Assembly (NCBI RefSeq): GCF_040144835.1
Contig: NZ_CP151632.1
Coordinates: 3,472,001-3,536,000 of the forward strand
DNA length: 64,000 nt
Direction of reading: 5' to 3'
Source of the DNA: Microbacterium sp. LWS13-1.2
Lineage (GTDB): Bacteria > Actinomycetota > Actinomycetes > Actinomycetales > Microbacteriaceae
The translations under genes were made by a program, and so were the position numbers. The notes beneath the pieces are model-generated. The model did not search any database. It was not told where the DNA came from and saw only the letters and a program-made list of their open reading frames with translations. This document shows positions 30,031-39,979 of this stretch, in pieces (positions within the stretch are counted from its first letter, which is position 1; every line of letters begins with the position of its first letter).

Positions 30031-30325
30031 AGTGAGGTTCCACATTCCGACGCCCCTCTTGGCGTGCGTCGGATCACTGCCAGGGCAGTGCATAGGCAAG
30101 CGCAACGCGCTGGGTCCTAGGCCGCGGGCAGCAGAACCACCACATCTCGAATCCACCCACTGCGGAGCCATGCTTCGCGCGCGGGCGGAGAACGGATACC
30201 GGGAGCAGCGCTTCGGCGCGACACCCGGATTGACAGCAGAACAGCGGTGCGCAAGTGCCAGGCGCAAAGCGCCACGTGCGTCCAATGCCACTGGGGTATG
30301 ACGCGAGAAAGAGAGTGAGCAGACA

Positions 30326-30634
30326 ATGGCGGGACAGAAGATCCGCATTCGCCTGAAGTCGTACGACCACGAGGTCATCGACTCGTCGGCACGCAAGATC
30401 GTCGACACCGTGACCCGTGCGGGCGCGACGGTCGTGGGCCCCGTGCCCCTTCCCACGGAGAAGAACGTGATCGCCGTGATCCGTTCTCCCCACAAGTACA
30501 AGGACAGCCGCGAGCACTTCGAGATGCGCACCCACAAGCGTCTGATCGACATCGTCGACCCGACGCCGAAGGCTGTCGACTCGCTCATGCGTCTCGACCT
30601 CCCGGCCGATGTCAACATCGAGATCAAGCTCTGA
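30326..30634 (+). CDS. rpsJ: 30S ribosomal protein S10
   Basis: A 102-residue S10 ([19 protein letters not shown]), normal length, a 30S head protein that in bacteria also takes part in transcription antitermination with NusB. First gene of the S10 operon, preceded by AGAGAGTGAG and a long leader; rplC follows after 8 nt. Confidence 0.98.
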   Translation: MAGQKIRIRLKSYDHEVIDSSARKIVDTVTRAGATVVGPVPLPTEKNVIAVIRSPHKYKDSREHFEMRTHKRLIDIVDPTPKAVDSLMRLDLPADVNIEIKL

Positions 30635-30642
30635 GGTTCGAC

Positions 30643-31302
30643 ATGGCTGACATCAACAACAAGGTTTCCAAGGGCCTGCTGGGCACCAAGCTCGGCATGA
30701 CCCAGGTGTGGGACGAGAACGGCAAGCTCGTTCCCGTCACCGTCATCGAGATCGCGCCGAACGTGGTCACCCAGGTCCGCACGCCCGAGAAGGACGGCTA
30801 CAAGGCCGTTCAGATCGCGTACGGCCAGATCGACCCCCGCAAGGTGAACCAGCCCCTGACGGCTCACTTCGAGGCCGCGGGTGTCACCCCGCGCCGTCAC
30901 CTCACCGAGGTCCGCACCGCGGACGCTGCTGACTACTCACTCGGTCAGGAGCTCACGGTGGACGGCACGTTCGAGGCCGGCCAGCTGGTCGACGTCGTCG
31001 GCACCAGCAAGGGCAAGGGCACCGCGGGTGTCATGAAGCGCCACAACTTCAAGGGCGTCTCCGCTTCGCACGGTGCGCACCGCAACCACCGCAAGCCCGG
31101 TTCGATCGGCGCCTCGTCGACCCCGAGCCGCGTCTTCAAGGGCATGCGCATGGCCGGCCGTATGGGTGGCGAGCGCGTGACCGTCCTCAACCTCAAGGTG
31201 CACGCCGTCGACGCCGAGAAGGGTCTGCTGCTCGTCAAGGGCGCCGTCCCCGGCGCGCGTGGCCGCATCGTCTACGTCCGCAACGCAGTGAAGGGTGCCT
31301 GA
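30643..31302 (+). CDS. rplC: 50S ribosomal protein L3
   Basis: A 219-residue L3 with the conserved [14 protein letters not shown] start and the central loop region ([25 protein letters not shown] split around conserved Gly and His) that reaches the peptidyl-transferase centre. It is an early assembly protein of the large subunit. Four nt separate its stop from rplD. Confidence 0.98.
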   Translation: MADINNKVSKGLLGTKLGMTQVWDENGKLVPVTVIEIAPNVVTQVRTPEKDGYKAVQIAYGQIDPRKVNQPLTAHFEAAGVTPRRHLTEVRTADAADYSLGQELTVDGTFEAGQLVDVVGTSKGKGTAGVMKRHNFKGVSASHGAHRNHRKPGSIGASSTPSRVFKGMRMAGRMGGERVTVLNLKVHAVDAEKGLLLVKGAVPGARGRIVYVRNAVKGA

Positions 31303-31306
31303 TCAC

Positions 31307-31969
31307 ATGGCTGACTCGACTCTCGCGCTCGACGTCGTGAAGGCAGACGGCTCGGCTGCTGGCTCGGTCCAGCTCCCGGCCTCGATCTTCGACGTCAAGA
31401 CGAACATCCCGCTCATCCACCAGGTCGTCGTCGCGCAGCTCGCGGCGGCTCGCCAGGGCACCCACTCGACCAAGCGTCGCGGTGAGGTCTCGGGCGCCGG
31501 CCGCAAGCCCTTCAAGCAGAAGGGCACGGGTAACGCCCGCCAGGGCTCCATCCGCGCGCCGCAGATGACCGGCGGTGGCATCGTGCACGGCCCGAAGCCG
31601 CGCGACTACTCGCAGCGCACGCCCAAGAAGATGATCGCCGCCGCCCTGCTGGGCGCGCTGAGCGATCGTGCTCGTGGCGAGCGTCTGCACGTCATCGACA
31701 CCTTCGGCATCGAGGGCGCCCCGTCGACGAAGGCCGCTACGACGGTCTTCAACGCACTGGGAGCGACCAAGAACGTGCTCGTCGTCGTGGACCGCGACGA
31801 CGACCTCGCGGTGCTGAGCGTGCGCAACATCTCGTTCGCCCACGTGCTGCCGTTCGACCAGCTCAACGCGTACGACGTGATCGTCTCGGACGACATCGTC
31901 TTCACCAAGGCCGCCCTCGACGCGTTCATCGCGTCGAAGACCGCCGTCACCGAGGAGGCCTCGGCATGA
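31307..31969 (+). CDS. rplD: 50S ribosomal protein L4
   Basis: A 220-residue L4 with the exit-tunnel loop ([14 protein letters not shown] preceded by KPFKQK) intact. It lines the peptide tunnel and contacts 23S rRNA. An in-frame ATG-like start four codons earlier lies inside rpl[11 protein letters not shown] is the usual start. The stop overlaps the rplW ATG. Confidence 0.97.
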   Translation: MADSTLALDVVKADGSAAGSVQLPASIFDVKTNIPLIHQVVVAQLAAARQGTHSTKRRGEVSGAGRKPFKQKGTGNARQGSIRAPQMTGGGIVHGPKPRDYSQRTPKKMIAAALLGALSDRARGERLHVIDTFGIEGAPSTKAATTVFNALGATKNVLVVVDRDDDLAVLSVRNISFAHVLPFDQLNAYDVIVSDDIVFTKAALDAFIASKTAVTEEASA

Positions 31970-32265
31970 CCGCCGTTTACAAGGACCCGCGCGACATCAT
32001 CCTGAAGCCGGTCGTTTCGGAGAAGAGCTACGGGCTCATCGACGAGGGCAAGTACACCTTCCTCGTCGACCCCCGCGCTTCGAAGACCGAGATCAAGCTC
32101 GCGATCGAGAAGATCTTCGGCGTCAAGGTCGCAGCGGTCAACACGCTCAACCGCACGGGCAAGGCCCGTCGTACCCGCTTCGGCACCGGCAAGCGCAAGG
32201 ACACCAAGCGCGCCATCGTGACCCTGAAGTCGGGCACCATCGACATCTTCACGGCAGTCGGCTGA
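31966..32265 (+). CDS. rplW: 50S ribosomal protein L23
   Basis: A 99-residue L23, normal length, at the tunnel exit, where it docks trigger factor and SRP. It contains the conserved [17 protein letters not shown] and [14 protein letters not shown] segments. ATGA overlap with rplD indicates coupled translation. Confidence 0.98.
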   Translation: MTAVYKDPRDIILKPVVSEKSYGLIDEGKYTFLVDPRASKTEIKLAIEKIFGVKVAAVNTLNRTGKARRTRFGTGKRKDTKRAIVTLKSGTIDIFTAVG

Positions 32266-32289
32266 CGGTCGGGATAGAGGACTAGAGAT

Positions 32290-33129
32290 ATGGCTATTCG
32301 CAAGTACAAGCCCACGACCCCGGGTCGCCGCGGCTCGTCGGTGGCCGACTTCGCCGAGATCACCCGATCGACGCCTGAGAAGTCGCTCCTCCGCCCGCTC
32401 AGCAAGACCGGTGGCCGCAACAACCAGGGCCGCATCACCACGCGTCACATCGGTGGTGGCCACAAGCGTCAGTACCGCGTCATCGACTTCCGTCGCAATG
32501 ACAAGGACGGCATCAACGCCAAGGTCGCTCACATCGAGTACGACCCCAACCGCACCGCGCGCATCGCGCTCCTGCACTACTTCGACGGCGAGAAGCGCTA
32601 CATCCTCGCGCCGAACAAGCTGTCGCAGGGCGACATCGTCGAGTCGGGCGCCTCGGCTGACATCAAGCCGGGCAACAACCTGCCGCTGAAGAACATCCCC
32701 ACCGGTACCGTGATCCACGCCATCGAGCTCCGCCCCGGCGGCGGCGCGAAGCTGGCGCGCTCGGCCGGTACGTCGGTTCGCCTCGTGGCGAAGGACGGCC
32801 CGTACGCCCAGCTGCGTCTGCCCTCGGGCGAGATCCGCAACGTCGACGCGCGCTGCCGTGCGACCGTCGGCGAGGTCGGCAACGCCGAGCAGTCGAACAT
32901 CAACTGGGGCAAGGCCGGCCGCAACCGCTGGAAGGGCATCCGCCCGACCGTCCGCGGTGTCGCGATGAACCCGGTCGACCACCCCCACGGTGGTGGTGAG
33001 GGTAAGACCTCCGGTGGTCGTCACCCGGTTTCGCCGTGGGGTCAGGCCGAAGGCCGCACCCGTCACGCGAACAAGGAAAGCGACAAGTACATCGTCCGTC
33101 GTCGCAACGCCGGCAAGAAGCGGAAGTAG
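32290..33129 (+). CDS. rplB: 50S ribosomal protein L2
   Basis: A 279-residue L2, one of the most conserved ribosomal proteins, needed for subunit association and near the peptidyl-transferase centre. The [12 protein letters not shown] segment with the functionally important His is intact. AGAGGACTAGAG precedes the ATG. Confidence 0.98.
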   Translation: MAIRKYKPTTPGRRGSSVADFAEITRSTPEKSLLRPLSKTGGRNNQGRITTRHIGGGHKRQYRVIDFRRNDKDGINAKVAHIEYDPNRTARIALLHYFDGEKRYILAPNKLSQGDIVESGASADIKPGNNLPLKNIPTGTVIHAIELRPGGGAKLARSAGTSVRLVAKDGPYAQLRLPSGEIRNVDARCRATVGEVGNAEQSNINWGKAGRNRWKGIRPTVRGVAMNPVDHPHGGGEGKTSGGRHPVSPWGQAEGRTRHANKESDKYIVRRRNAGKKRK

Positions 33130-33141
33130 GAGTAGAGGAAG

Positions 33142-33423
33142 ATGCCTCGCAGCCTTAAGAAGGGCCCCTTCGTCGACGAGCACCTGCTTCGCAAGGTCGT
33201 CGTCCAGAACGAAGCCGGCACCAAGAACGTCATCAAGACCTGGTCGCGCCGTTCGATGATCATCCCGGCCATGCTGGGTCACACCATCGCCGTGCACGAC
33301 GGACGCAAGCACATCCCCGTGTTCGTGTCCGAGACCATGGTCGGCCACAAACTGGGCGAGTTCGCGCCCACCCGCACCTTCCGCGGCCACGTGAAGGACG
33401 ACAAGAAGGGCCGCCGCCGCTGA
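33142..33423 (+). CDS. rpsS: 30S ribosomal protein S19
   Basis: A 93-residue S19 ([16 protein letters not shown]), normal length, in the 30S head next to the A-site finger contact. It lies 12 nt after rplB and 22 nt before rplV, with GAGGAA upstream. Confidence 0.98.
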   Translation: MPRSLKKGPFVDEHLLRKVVVQNEAGTKNVIKTWSRRSMIIPAMLGHTIAVHDGRKHIPVFVSETMVGHKLGEFAPTRTFRGHVKDDKKGRRR

Positions 33424-33445
33424 CGCGGGGGCAGAGGAGAGAGAA

Positions 33446-33844
33446 ATGGTGGAGTCCATCGCACGCGTGCGACACATCCGCGTGACCCCTCAGAAGGCTC
33501 GTCGTGTCGTCGCGCTCATCAAGGGCAAGCAGGCTGAGGAGGCCCTGGCCATCCTCAAGTTCGCGCCGCAGAGCGCGAGCGAGCCGATCTACAAGCTCGT
33601 CGCCGCCGGAATCGCGAACGCTCGCGTGAAGGCAGACAAGGACGGCGAGTACCTGGACGAGCAGGACCTGTACGTGGCCAACGCGTACGTCGACGAGGGC
33701 ACGACGCTCAAGCGTTTCCGCCCCCGCGCGCAGGGTCGTGCCTTCCAGATCAAGAAGCGCACCAGCCACATCACCGTCGTGCTGTCGACCCCCGAGGTCA
33801 CCGACACGACGCCGGCTGCCAAGACCAAGAAGGCGAGCAAGTAA
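33446..33844 (+). CDS. rplV: 50S ribosomal protein L22
   Basis: A 132-residue L22 with the tunnel-constriction hairpin ([18 protein letters not shown]) and a short Thr/Lys-rich C-terminal extension beyond the usual ~110 residues. Macrolide-relevant loop residues look ordinary. The TAA overlaps the rpsC ATG by one base. Confidence 0.98.
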   Translation: MVESIARVRHIRVTPQKARRVVALIKGKQAEEALAILKFAPQSASEPIYKLVAAGIANARVKADKDGEYLDEQDLYVANAYVDEGTTLKRFRPRAQGRAFQIKKRTSHITVVLSTPEVTDTTPAAKTKKASK

Positions 33845-34614
33845 TGGGACAGAAAGTCCACCCCTACGGCTTCCGCCTCGGTATCACGACCGACCACGTG
33901 TCGCGCTGGTTCTCGGACTCGACGAAGCCCGGTCAGCGTTACGCCGACTACGTCGCCGAGGACATCAAGATCCGCAAGCTCCTGCAGACCCAGCTCGACC
34001 GGGCCGGCGTGAGCAACATCGAGATCGAGCGCACCCGTGACCGCGTTCGCGTCGACATCCACACCGCCCGCCCGGGCATCGTGATCGGTCGTCGCGGCGC
34101 CGAGGCCGAGCGCATCCGCGCCGACCTCGAGAAGCTCACCGGCAAGCAGATCCAGCTGAACATCCTCGAGGTCAAGAACCCCGAGGCCGACGCTCAGCTC
34201 GTCGCGCAGGGCATCGCCGAGCAGCTCACCGCTCGCGTGGCGTTCCGCCGCGCGATGCGCAAGGGCCTGCAGGGCGCCCAGCGCGCCGGCGCCAAGGGCG
34301 TCCGCATCCAGGTCTCCGGCCGCCTCGGCGGCGCCGAGATGAGCCGCTCGGAGTTCTACCGCGAGGGTCGTGTGCCGCTGCACACGCTGCGCGCGAACAT
34401 CGACTACGGCTTCTACGAGGCGAAGACCACCTTCGGCCGCATCGGCGTGAAGGTCTGGATCTACAAGGGCGACCTCACCAACAAGGAGCTCGCTCGCGAG
34501 CAGGCCAACCAGAAGCCGGCCCGCGACCGCGGCGACCGTCGCGGCCCCCGCGACCGTGGCGACCGTGGCGACCGCCGCAACGAGGCCCCCGTGGCAGAAG
34601 GAGCATCGGCGTAA
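33844..34614 (+). CDS. rpsC: 30S ribosomal protein S3
   Basis: A 256-residue S3 with the KH domain [14 protein letters not shown] (GxxG loop) and the C-terminal S3 domain ([13 protein letters not shown]). It forms part of the mRNA entry channel. A tail of Arg/Asp/Gly repeats ([17 protein letters not shown]) extends it beyond the E. coli length. TAATG overlaps at both ends. Confidence 0.98.
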   Translation: MGQKVHPYGFRLGITTDHVSRWFSDSTKPGQRYADYVAEDIKIRKLLQTQLDRAGVSNIEIERTRDRVRVDIHTARPGIVIGRRGAEAERIRADLEKLTGKQIQLNILEVKNPEADAQLVAQGIAEQLTARVAFRRAMRKGLQGAQRAGAKGVRIQVSGRLGGAEMSRSEFYREGRVPLHTLRANIDYGFYEAKTTFGRIGVKVWIYKGDLTNKELAREQANQKPARDRGDRRGPRDRGDRGDRRNEAPVAEGASA

Positions 34615-35033
34615 TGCTTATTCCCCGCAAGGTCAAGTACCGCAAGCAGCACCACCCGGGTCGCTCCGGCCAGGCCACCGGCGGCACGAAGGTCTCCTTC
34701 GGCGAGTTCGGCATCCAGGCCCTCACGCCCGCGTATGTGACGAACCGTCAGATCGAGTCCGCTCGTATCGCGATGACCCGTCACATCAAGCGTGGCGGCA
34801 AGGTGTGGATCAACATCTACCCCGACCGTCCGCTCACCAAGAAGCCGGCCGAGACCCGCATGGGTTCCGGTAAGGGTTCGCCCGAGTGGTGGGTCGCAAA
34901 CGTCAAGCCGGGTCGCGTCCTCTTCGAGGTCGCCGGCGTCAACGAGGAACTCGCTCGTGAGGCCCTGACCCGCGCAATCCACAAGCTGCCCCTGAAGGCA
35001 CGCATCATCAAGCGCGAGGAGGGCGACGCGTAA
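34614..35033 (+). CDS. rplP: 50S ribosomal protein L16
   Basis: A 139-residue L16 ([17 protein letters not shown]), normal length, which positions tRNA in the A and P sites. It contains [21 protein letters not shown] and [12 protein letters not shown]. One-base overlaps with rpsC and rpmC indicate coupling. Confidence 0.98.
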   Translation: MLIPRKVKYRKQHHPGRSGQATGGTKVSFGEFGIQALTPAYVTNRQIESARIAMTRHIKRGGKVWINIYPDRPLTKKPAETRMGSGKGSPEWWVANVKPGRVLFEVAGVNEELAREALTRAIHKLPLKARIIKREEGDA

Positions 35034-35347
35034 TGGCGATCGGCACCAAGACGCTCGCTCCGAGCGAGCTCGACACGTTCGAAGACCAGCGCCTCGTCGA
35101 GGAGCTGCGCAAGGCCAAGGAAGAGCTGTTCAACCTGCGCTTCCAGTCGGCTACCGGCCAGCTCGAGAGCCACGGCCGCATCCGTGCGGTCAAGCGCGAC
35201 ATCGCGCGGCTCTACACCGTGATCCGTGAGCGCGAGCTCGGCATCCGTGCCACTCCCGCTCCGCTGGAGACGGCGACGAAGGCGAAGAAGACGAAGGCCA
35301 AGAAGGCGGATGCCGCTGACGAGGCCGCGAAGGAAGAGGCCGAGTAA
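35033..35347 (+). CDS. rpmC: 50S ribosomal protein L29 with C-terminal extension
   Basis: A 104-residue L29; the usual core of ~65 residues ([17 protein letters not shown] with [17 protein letters not shown]) is followed by a ~30-residue Lys/Ala/Glu-rich tail ([14 protein letters not shown]). L29 sits beside L23 at the tunnel exit. The tail is probably disordered. One-base overlaps with both neighbours. Confidence 0.96.
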   Translation: MAIGTKTLAPSELDTFEDQRLVEELRKAKEELFNLRFQSATGQLESHGRIRAVKRDIARLYTVIRERELGIRATPAPLETATKAKKTKAKKADAADEAAKEEAE

Positions 35348-35679
35348 TGGCTGACACGAAGAAGGCCGCCGACGCGGTCGAGACCAAGGGTCACGAGTCG
35401 TCCGAGCACGATGTGCGCGACGTCGACGCCCGCGGCTACCGCAAGGCCCGCCGCGGCTACGTCGTCAGCGACAAGATGGACAAGACCATCGTCGTCGAGG
35501 TCGAGGACCGCGTGAAGCACCCGCTGTACGGCAAGGTCATCCGCCGCACCTCCAAGGTGAAGGCGCACGACGAAGGCAACACGGCCGGCATCGGTGACCT
35601 CGTGCTCATCAACGAGACCCGCCCGCTGAGCGCCACGAAGCGCTGGCGTCTGGTCGAGATCCTGGAGAAGGCCAAGTGA
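35347..35679 (+). CDS. rpsQ: 30S ribosomal protein S17 with N-terminal extension
   Basis: A 110-residue S17. The core starts near [16 protein letters not shown] and includes [15 protein letters not shown] and [16 protein letters not shown]. About 33 extra acidic residues precede it; the TAATG junction with rpmC supports this start. S17 is an early 16S rRNA-binding protein. The stop overlaps the rplN GTG. Confidence 0.96.
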   Translation: MADTKKAADAVETKGHESSEHDVRDVDARGYRKARRGYVVSDKMDKTIVVEVEDRVKHPLYGKVIRRTSKVKAHDEGNTAGIGDLVLINETRPLSATKRWRLVEILEKAK

Positions 35680-36044
35680 TTCAGAACGAGTCCCGCCTCA
35701 AGGTCGCCGACAACACGGGCGCCAAGGAGCTGCTCACCATCCGCGTTCTCGGCGGCTCGAACCGCCGTTACGCGGGCGTGGGTGACATCATCGTGGCCAC
35801 CGTCAAGGACGCGATCCCGGGCGGCAACGTCAAGAAGGGCGATGTGGTCAAGGCCGTCATCGTCCGTACCGTCAAGCAGACCCGTCGTGCCGACGGCTCT
35901 TACATCAAGTTCGACGAGAACGCCGCCGTGATCCTGAAGAGCGACGGGGAGCCCCGCGGCACCCGTATCTTCGGACCGGTCGGCCGTGAGCTTCGCGACA
36001 AGAAGTTCATGAAGATCGTCTCGCTCGCACCGGAGGTGATCTGA
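35676..36044 (+). CDS. rplN: 50S ribosomal protein L14
   Basis: A 122-residue L14, normal length, starting with GTG as [20 protein letters not shown]. It forms the L14-L19 inter-subunit bridge. First gene of the classical spc part, but continuous here with rpsQ by a 4-nt overlap, so S10 and spc are probably co-transcribed. Confidence 0.98.
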   Translation: MIQNESRLKVADNTGAKELLTIRVLGGSNRRYAGVGDIIVATVKDAIPGGNVKKGDVVKAVIVRTVKQTRRADGSYIKFDENAAVILKSDGEPRGTRIFGPVGRELRDKKFMKIVSLAPEVI

Positions 36045-36048
36045 CCCC

Positions 36049-36408
36049 ATGGCCAAGATCAAGAAGGGTGACCTGGTTCAGGTCCTCAACGGCAAGAAGC
36101 AGGACAAGGGCGGCGACCGCGGCAAGCAGGGCAAGGTCCTCGAGGTCCTCGCCGACCAGAACCGCGTCATCGTCGAGGGCGTGAACTTCGTCACGAAGCA
36201 CAACCGCGTCGGCCAGTCGCAGCGCGGCACCAAGACGGGCGGCATCGAGACGATGGAAGCCCCGATCCACATCTCCAACGTCGCCGTCGTCGACCCCTCG
36301 ACCAAGAAGCCGACCCGCGTCGGCCACCGGGTCGAGGAGCAGACGAAGGACGGCGTGAAGCGCACCGTCCGCGTGCGCTACGCGAAGAAGTCAGGCAAGG
36401 ACCTCTGA
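36049..36408 (+). CDS. rplX: 50S ribosomal protein L24
   Basis: A 119-residue L24 with its KOW motif ([20 protein letters not shown]). It initiates 50S assembly together with L3. Five nt follow rplN and a one-base TGATG overlap links it to rplE. Confidence 0.98.
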   Translation: MAKIKKGDLVQVLNGKKQDKGGDRGKQGKVLEVLADQNRVIVEGVNFVTKHNRVGQSQRGTKTGGIETMEAPIHISNVAVVDPSTKKPTRVGHRVEEQTKDGVKRTVRVRYAKKSGKDL

Positions 36409-36998
36409 TGAGCACCGCAACTGCCGCGCCGGCTGGCAAGATCCAGCCGCGCCTGAAGCAGAAGTACAACACCGAGATCAAGAAGGCTCTGCAGGACGAG
36501 TTCGGCTACGCCAACGTCATGCAGACGCCCGGCCTGGTCAAGGTCGTCGTGAACACCGGTGTCGGCGAGGCAGCTCGCGACAGCAAGGTGATCGATGGCG
36601 CGGTCGACGACCTCACCAAGATCACCGGTCAGAAGCCGGTCGTGACCAAGGCCCGCAAGTCCATCGCGCAGTTCAAGCTGCGCGAGGGTCAGGCCATCGG
36701 CGCGCACGTCACCCTCCGGGGCGACCGCGCGTGGGAGTTCATCGACCGTCTCGTCAACCTCGCCCTGCCCCGCATCCGCGACTTCCGCGGCCTGTCGGGT
36801 GCGCAGTTCGACGGCAACGGCAACTACACGTTCGGTCTCCAGGAGCAGTCCGTGTTCCACGAGATCAACCAGGACAAGATCGACCGCGTCCGCGGCTTCG
36901 ACATCACCATCGTGACGTCGGCGAAGACGGATGCCGAGGGCCGCGCGCTTCTGCGCCACCTGGGCTTCCCGTTCAAGTCGGACGACGCGCAGGCGTGA
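36408..36998 (+). CDS. rplE: 50S ribosomal protein L5
   Basis: A 196-residue L5 with [33 protein letters not shown] and the [15 protein letters not shown] segment; it binds 5S rRNA in the central protuberance. In most bacteria rpsN follows; here a 117-nt gap with a strong hairpin leads directly to rpsH. Confidence 0.98.
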   Translation: MSTATAAPAGKIQPRLKQKYNTEIKKALQDEFGYANVMQTPGLVKVVVNTGVGEAARDSKVIDGAVDDLTKITGQKPVVTKARKSIAQFKLREGQAIGAHVTLRGDRAWEFIDRLVNLALPRIRDFRGLSGAQFDGNGNYTFGLQEQSVFHEINQDKIDRVRGFDITIVTSAKTDAEGRALLRHLGFPFKSDDAQA

Positions 36999-37003
36999 TC
37001 CTC

Positions 37004-37032
37004 GCGGGATGCCGCCATGTGCGGCATCCCGC
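37004..37032 (+). terminator. Hairpin between rplE and rpsH, where rpsN is missing
   Basis: A perfect 12-bp stem (GCGGGATGCCGC and complement) with a CATGT loop. A second small stem (CTGGCGT with ACGCCAG, 37069-37085) follows. No T-tract; attenuation or processing is possible. Confidence 0.55.
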
Positions 37033-37115
37033 ATCCCACAACTGAATACGGCAATCATGGAAGGTCGTCTGGCGTGTAACGCCAGCCGATACCTCGTGAA
37101 CAAAGGAATCAACAA

Positions 37116-37514
37116 ATGACAATGACAGACCCGGTCGCAGACATGCTGACCCGTCTGCGCAACGCGAACTCGGCGCACCACGACTCTGTGTCGCTGCCGA
37201 GCTCCAAGCTCAAGACCCACATCGCCGAGATCCTCAAGCAGGAGGGCTACATCTCCGCGTGGGAGATCAACGACGCCCGCGTCGGCCAGACCCTCACGCT
37301 GACGCTCAAGTACGGCCCGAACCGCGAGCGGTCGATCGCCGGCATCAAGCGCGTCTCGAAGCCCGGCCTCCGCGTCTACGCGAAGTCCACCGAGATCCCC
37401 CGCGTCCTCGGCGGCCTCGGCGTCGCGATCCTGTCCACCTCCTCTGGCCTCCTCACGGACCGCCAGGCCGAGCAGAAGGGCGTGGGTGGGGAAGTCCTCG
37501 CCTACGTGTGGTGA
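37116..37514 (+). CDS. rpsH: 30S ribosomal protein S8
   Basis: A 132-residue S8 ([19 protein letters not shown]), normal length, central to 16S rRNA platform folding and a known translational repressor of spc operons in enterobacteria. Two ATGs lie two codons apart (MTMTD); the second may be the start. It is preceded by a gap with hairpins rather than rpsN. Confidence 0.97.
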   Translation: MTMTDPVADMLTRLRNANSAHHDSVSLPSSKLKTHIAEILKQEGYISAWEINDARVGQTLTLTLKYGPNRERSIAGIKRVSKPGLRVYAKSTEIPRVLGGLGVAILSTSSGLLTDRQAEQKGVGGEVLAYVW

Positions 37515-37520
37515 TCTGAC

Positions 37521-38057
37521 ATGTCGCGAATCGGTCGTCTTCCGATCGACATCCCCGCCGGCGTGACCGTTTCGGTCGATGGCCAGGATGTCGCCGTCAA
37601 GGGCCCCAAGGGCGAGCTCGCGCTCACCGTGGCCCGTCCCATCGAAGTCAAGGTCGAAGAGGGCCAGGTCATCGTGACCCGTCCCGACGACGAGCGCGCC
37701 TCGCGTTCGCTCCACGGCCTGACCCGCACGCTCATCAACAACAACATCATCGGTGTCACCCAGGGCTACACCAAGGGTCTCGAGGTCGTCGGCACGGGTT
37801 ACCGCGTCGCGCAGAAGGGCACGGCGGTCGAGTTCGCTCTTGGCTTCTCGCACCCCGTCCTGGTCGACCCGCCCGCGGGTATCACCCTGACCGTCGAGGG
37901 CAACAACAAGCTCACGGTCTCGGGCATCGACAAGCAGGCCGTCGGCGAGGCCGCCGCGAACATCCGCAAGATCCGCAAGCCCGAGCCGTACAAGGGCAAG
38001 GGTGTGCGGTACGCCGGCGAGGTCGTTCGTCGCAAGGCCGGAAAGAGTGGTAAGTAA
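37521..38057 (+). CDS. rplF: 50S ribosomal protein L6
   Basis: A 178-residue L6 ([15 protein letters not shown]), normal length, with the two duplicated domains and the C-terminal [18 protein letters not shown] segment near the factor-binding site. Six nt after rpsH, two nt before rplR. Confidence 0.98.
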   Translation: MSRIGRLPIDIPAGVTVSVDGQDVAVKGPKGELALTVARPIEVKVEEGQVIVTRPDDERASRSLHGLTRTLINNNIIGVTQGYTKGLEVVGTGYRVAQKGTAVEFALGFSHPVLVDPPAGITLTVEGNNKLTVSGIDKQAVGEAAANIRKIRKPEPYKGKGVRYAGEVVRRKAGKSGK

Positions 38058-38059
38058 CC

Positions 38060-38419
38060 ATGGCTGTCAAGACAAAGACTCAGGCGCGTTCGCGTCGTCA
38101 TGCCCGCCTGCGCAAGAAGGTCGTCGGCACCGAGCTGCGTCCGCGCCTCGTCGTCACCCGTTCGGCCCGCCACGTCTTCGTGCAGGTCGTCGACGACAGC
38201 AAGGGCCACACCGTGGCCTCGGCCTCGACTCTCGAGACCGATCTGCGCACGTTCGACGGTGACAAGACCGCCAAGGCACGCAAGGTCGGTGAGCTCCTCG
38301 CGGAGCGTGCCAAGGCCGCCGGTGTCTCGGACGTCGTGTTCGACCGTGGCGGCAACCGCTATGCGGGCCGTGTCGCGGCGATCGCCGACGGCGCCCGCGA
38401 GGGAGGTCTGAACCTGTGA
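38060..38419 (+). CDS. rplR: 50S ribosomal protein L18
   Basis: A 119-residue L18 that binds 5S rRNA, with [20 protein letters not shown] and the C-terminal [20 protein letters not shown]. Its stop overlaps the rpsE GTG. Confidence 0.98.
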   Translation: MAVKTKTQARSRRHARLRKKVVGTELRPRLVVTRSARHVFVQVVDDSKGHTVASASTLETDLRTFDGDKTAKARKVGELLAERAKAAGVSDVVFDRGGNRYAGRVAAIADGAREGGLNL

Positions 38420-39108
38420 GTGACAACAAGGAGAACATCGTGACCGCAGAGGCACCTGCCGAGGCTCCGGCCGAGGCCGCCGCGACGGCGCCCGCCGAGC
38501 GCGAGCGCGAGCCGCGCCGCGGTGGACGCGAGCGCAACCAGACCCGCGGTGACCGCGGTGGCCGCGACCGCAACGAGAGCCAGTTCCTCGAGCGCGTCGT
38601 CACCATCAACCGCGTGTCGAAGGTCGTCAAGGGTGGTCGTCGCTTCAGCTTCACCGCGCTCGTCGTCGTCGGCGACGGCAACGGTGTGGTGGGCGTCGGC
38701 TACGGCAAGGCCCGTGAGGTGCCCCTGGCGATCTCGAAGGGCGTCGAAGAGGCCAAGCGGAACTTCTTCCGCGTGCCGCGCGTCGGCTCGACCATCCCGC
38801 ACCCCGTGCAGGGTGAGGCCGCTGCCGGTGTGGTGCTCCTGCGCCCGGCCGCTGCCGGTACCGGTGTCATCGCCGGTGGCCCGGTGCGTGCCGTGCTCGA
38901 GTGCGCCGGCATCCACGACGTGCTGTCGAAGTCGCTCGGCTCGTCGAACACGATCAACATCGTCCACGCGACGGTGGAGGCCCTGAAGCAGCTCGAGGAG
39001 CCCCGTGCGGTCGCCGCGCGTCGCGGTCTCGACTTCGACCAGGTCGCCCCCGCCCGTCTCGTCCGTGCCGAGGCTGAGGCCGCGGCCGCTGCGAAGGCAG
39101 GTGTCTGA
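38416..39108 (+). CDS. rpsE: 30S ribosomal protein S5 with N-terminal extension
   Basis: A 230-residue S5. The core ([34 protein letters not shown]) begins near residue 55, after an Ala/Glu/Arg-rich extension. Two starts are possible: the GTG that overlaps rplR, chosen here for the GGGAGG upstream, and a GTG at 38440 with AAGGAG six nt before it. S5 controls decoding fidelity and the mRNA entry site. Confidence 0.96.
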   Translation: MSDNKENIVTAEAPAEAPAEAAATAPAEREREPRRGGRERNQTRGDRGGRDRNESQFLERVVTINRVSKVVKGGRRFSFTALVVVGDGNGVVGVGYGKAREVPLAISKGVEEAKRNFFRVPRVGSTIPHPVQGEAAAGVVLLRPAAAGTGVIAGGPVRAVLECAGIHDVLSKSLGSSNTINIVHATVEALKQLEEPRAVAARRGLDFDQVAPARLVRAEAEAAAAAKAGV

Positions 39109-39293
39109 TGGCTGCGCGTCTGAAGGTCACGCAGGTCAAGTCCAAGGTGAGTGAGAAGCAGAACCAGCGCGACACGCTGCGTTCGCTCGGTCTGAAGCGG
39201 ATCGGCGACTCCGTCGTCCGTCCCGACGACGCGCAGACGCGCGGTTACGTGCGGACCGTCGCCCACCTCGTGAAGGTTGAGGAGATCGACTGA
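39108..39293 (+). CDS. rpmD: 50S ribosomal protein L30
   Basis: A 61-residue L30 ([17 protein letters not shown] and [15 protein letters not shown]), normal length. One-base overlaps join it to rpsE and rplO. Confidence 0.98.
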   Translation: MAARLKVTQVKSKVSEKQNQRDTLRSLGLKRIGDSVVRPDDAQTRGYVRTVAHLVKVEEID

Positions 39294-39880
39294 TGGCTGA
39301 AAAGGCCGAGAAGAACGAAGCCGTCGTGGCTGAGGCGCCCAAGAAGGCTCCTGCCAAGAAGGCTGCTGCCAAGAAGGATGCCGCCCCCAAGGCTGCCGCC
39401 TCGAAGAAGGCTGCTCCCAAGAAGGACGTCCCGGCTTCACGCCCGGGCGTGCTGAAGGTGCACCACCTGCGTCCGGTCCCCGGCTCCAACACGGCGAAGA
39501 CCCGTGTGGGTCGCGGTGAGGGCTCGAAGGGCAAGACGGCGGGTCGCGGTACCAAGGGTACGAAGGCCCGCTACCAGGTCAAGGTCGGCTTCGAGGGTGG
39601 GCAGATGCCGCTGCACATGCGCACCCCGAAGCTCCGCGGCTTCAAGAACCCGTTCCGCGTCGAGTACCAGGTCGTGAACCTGGACAAGCTCGCGGAGCTG
39701 TACCCGGCCGGTGGCGACGTCACCGTCGGCGACCTGGTCGCCAAGGGTGCAGTGCGCAAGAACGAGAAGGTCAAGGTGCTCGGCACCGGCGACATCTCGG
39801 TGAAGCTCACCGTGTCGGTCGACAAGGTCTCGGGTTCCGCCGAGCAGAAGATCGTCGCCGCGGGCGGCACCGTCAAGTAA
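39293..39880 (+). CDS. rplO: 50S ribosomal protein L15 with N-terminal extension
   Basis: A 195-residue L15; the conserved core starts near [37 protein letters not shown]. About 48 residues of Lys/Ala repeats ([17 protein letters not shown]) precede it, giving a protein ~50 residues longer than usual. L15 is a late assembly protein organising 23S rRNA. The TGATG overlap with rpmD supports the long start. Confidence 0.96.
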   Translation: MAEKAEKNEAVVAEAPKKAPAKKAAAKKDAAPKAAASKKAAPKKDVPASRPGVLKVHHLRPVPGSNTAKTRVGRGEGSKGKTAGRGTKGTKARYQVKVGFEGGQMPLHMRTPKLRGFKNPFRVEYQVVNLDKLAELYPAGGDVTVGDLVAKGAVRKNEKVKVLGTGDISVKLTVSVDKVSGSAEQKIVAAGGTVK

Positions 39881-39888
39881 TACGCGCA

Positions 39889-39922
39889 CAGTGGGGGTCG
39901 GAGCTTGCTCCGGCCCCCACTG
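39889..39922 (+). terminator. Hairpin between rplO and secY
   Basis: A near-perfect 16-bp palindrome (left arm CAGTGGGGGTCGGAGC, one G-T pair) with almost no loop. It separates ribosomal genes from the secretion and processing block; no T-tract. Confidence 0.6.
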
Positions 39923-39979
39923 GGTTACCCTGGACGTCGGCACGTCTGCGTGCCGATGCCCCCCTCTGGAGGAATCCTC

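Larger units (their letters stand above)
29871..30325 (+). other. 455-nt gene-free region: terminator, S10 promoter and structured leader
   Basis: It holds the terminator of the surface-protein gene, the S10 promoter and a leader of about 290 nt before rpsJ. The leader starts with two hairpins: CCGACGC pairing with GCGTCGG (30047-30072) and CACTGCC pairing with GGCAGTG (30075-30090). It may carry autogenous control of the operon, which is inference. Confidence 0.55.

Noticed and set aside
36999..37115. Possible short or degraded rpsN between rplE and rpsH
   Set aside because: The gap is too short for S14 and no zinc-ribbon cysteine pattern is present in any frame.
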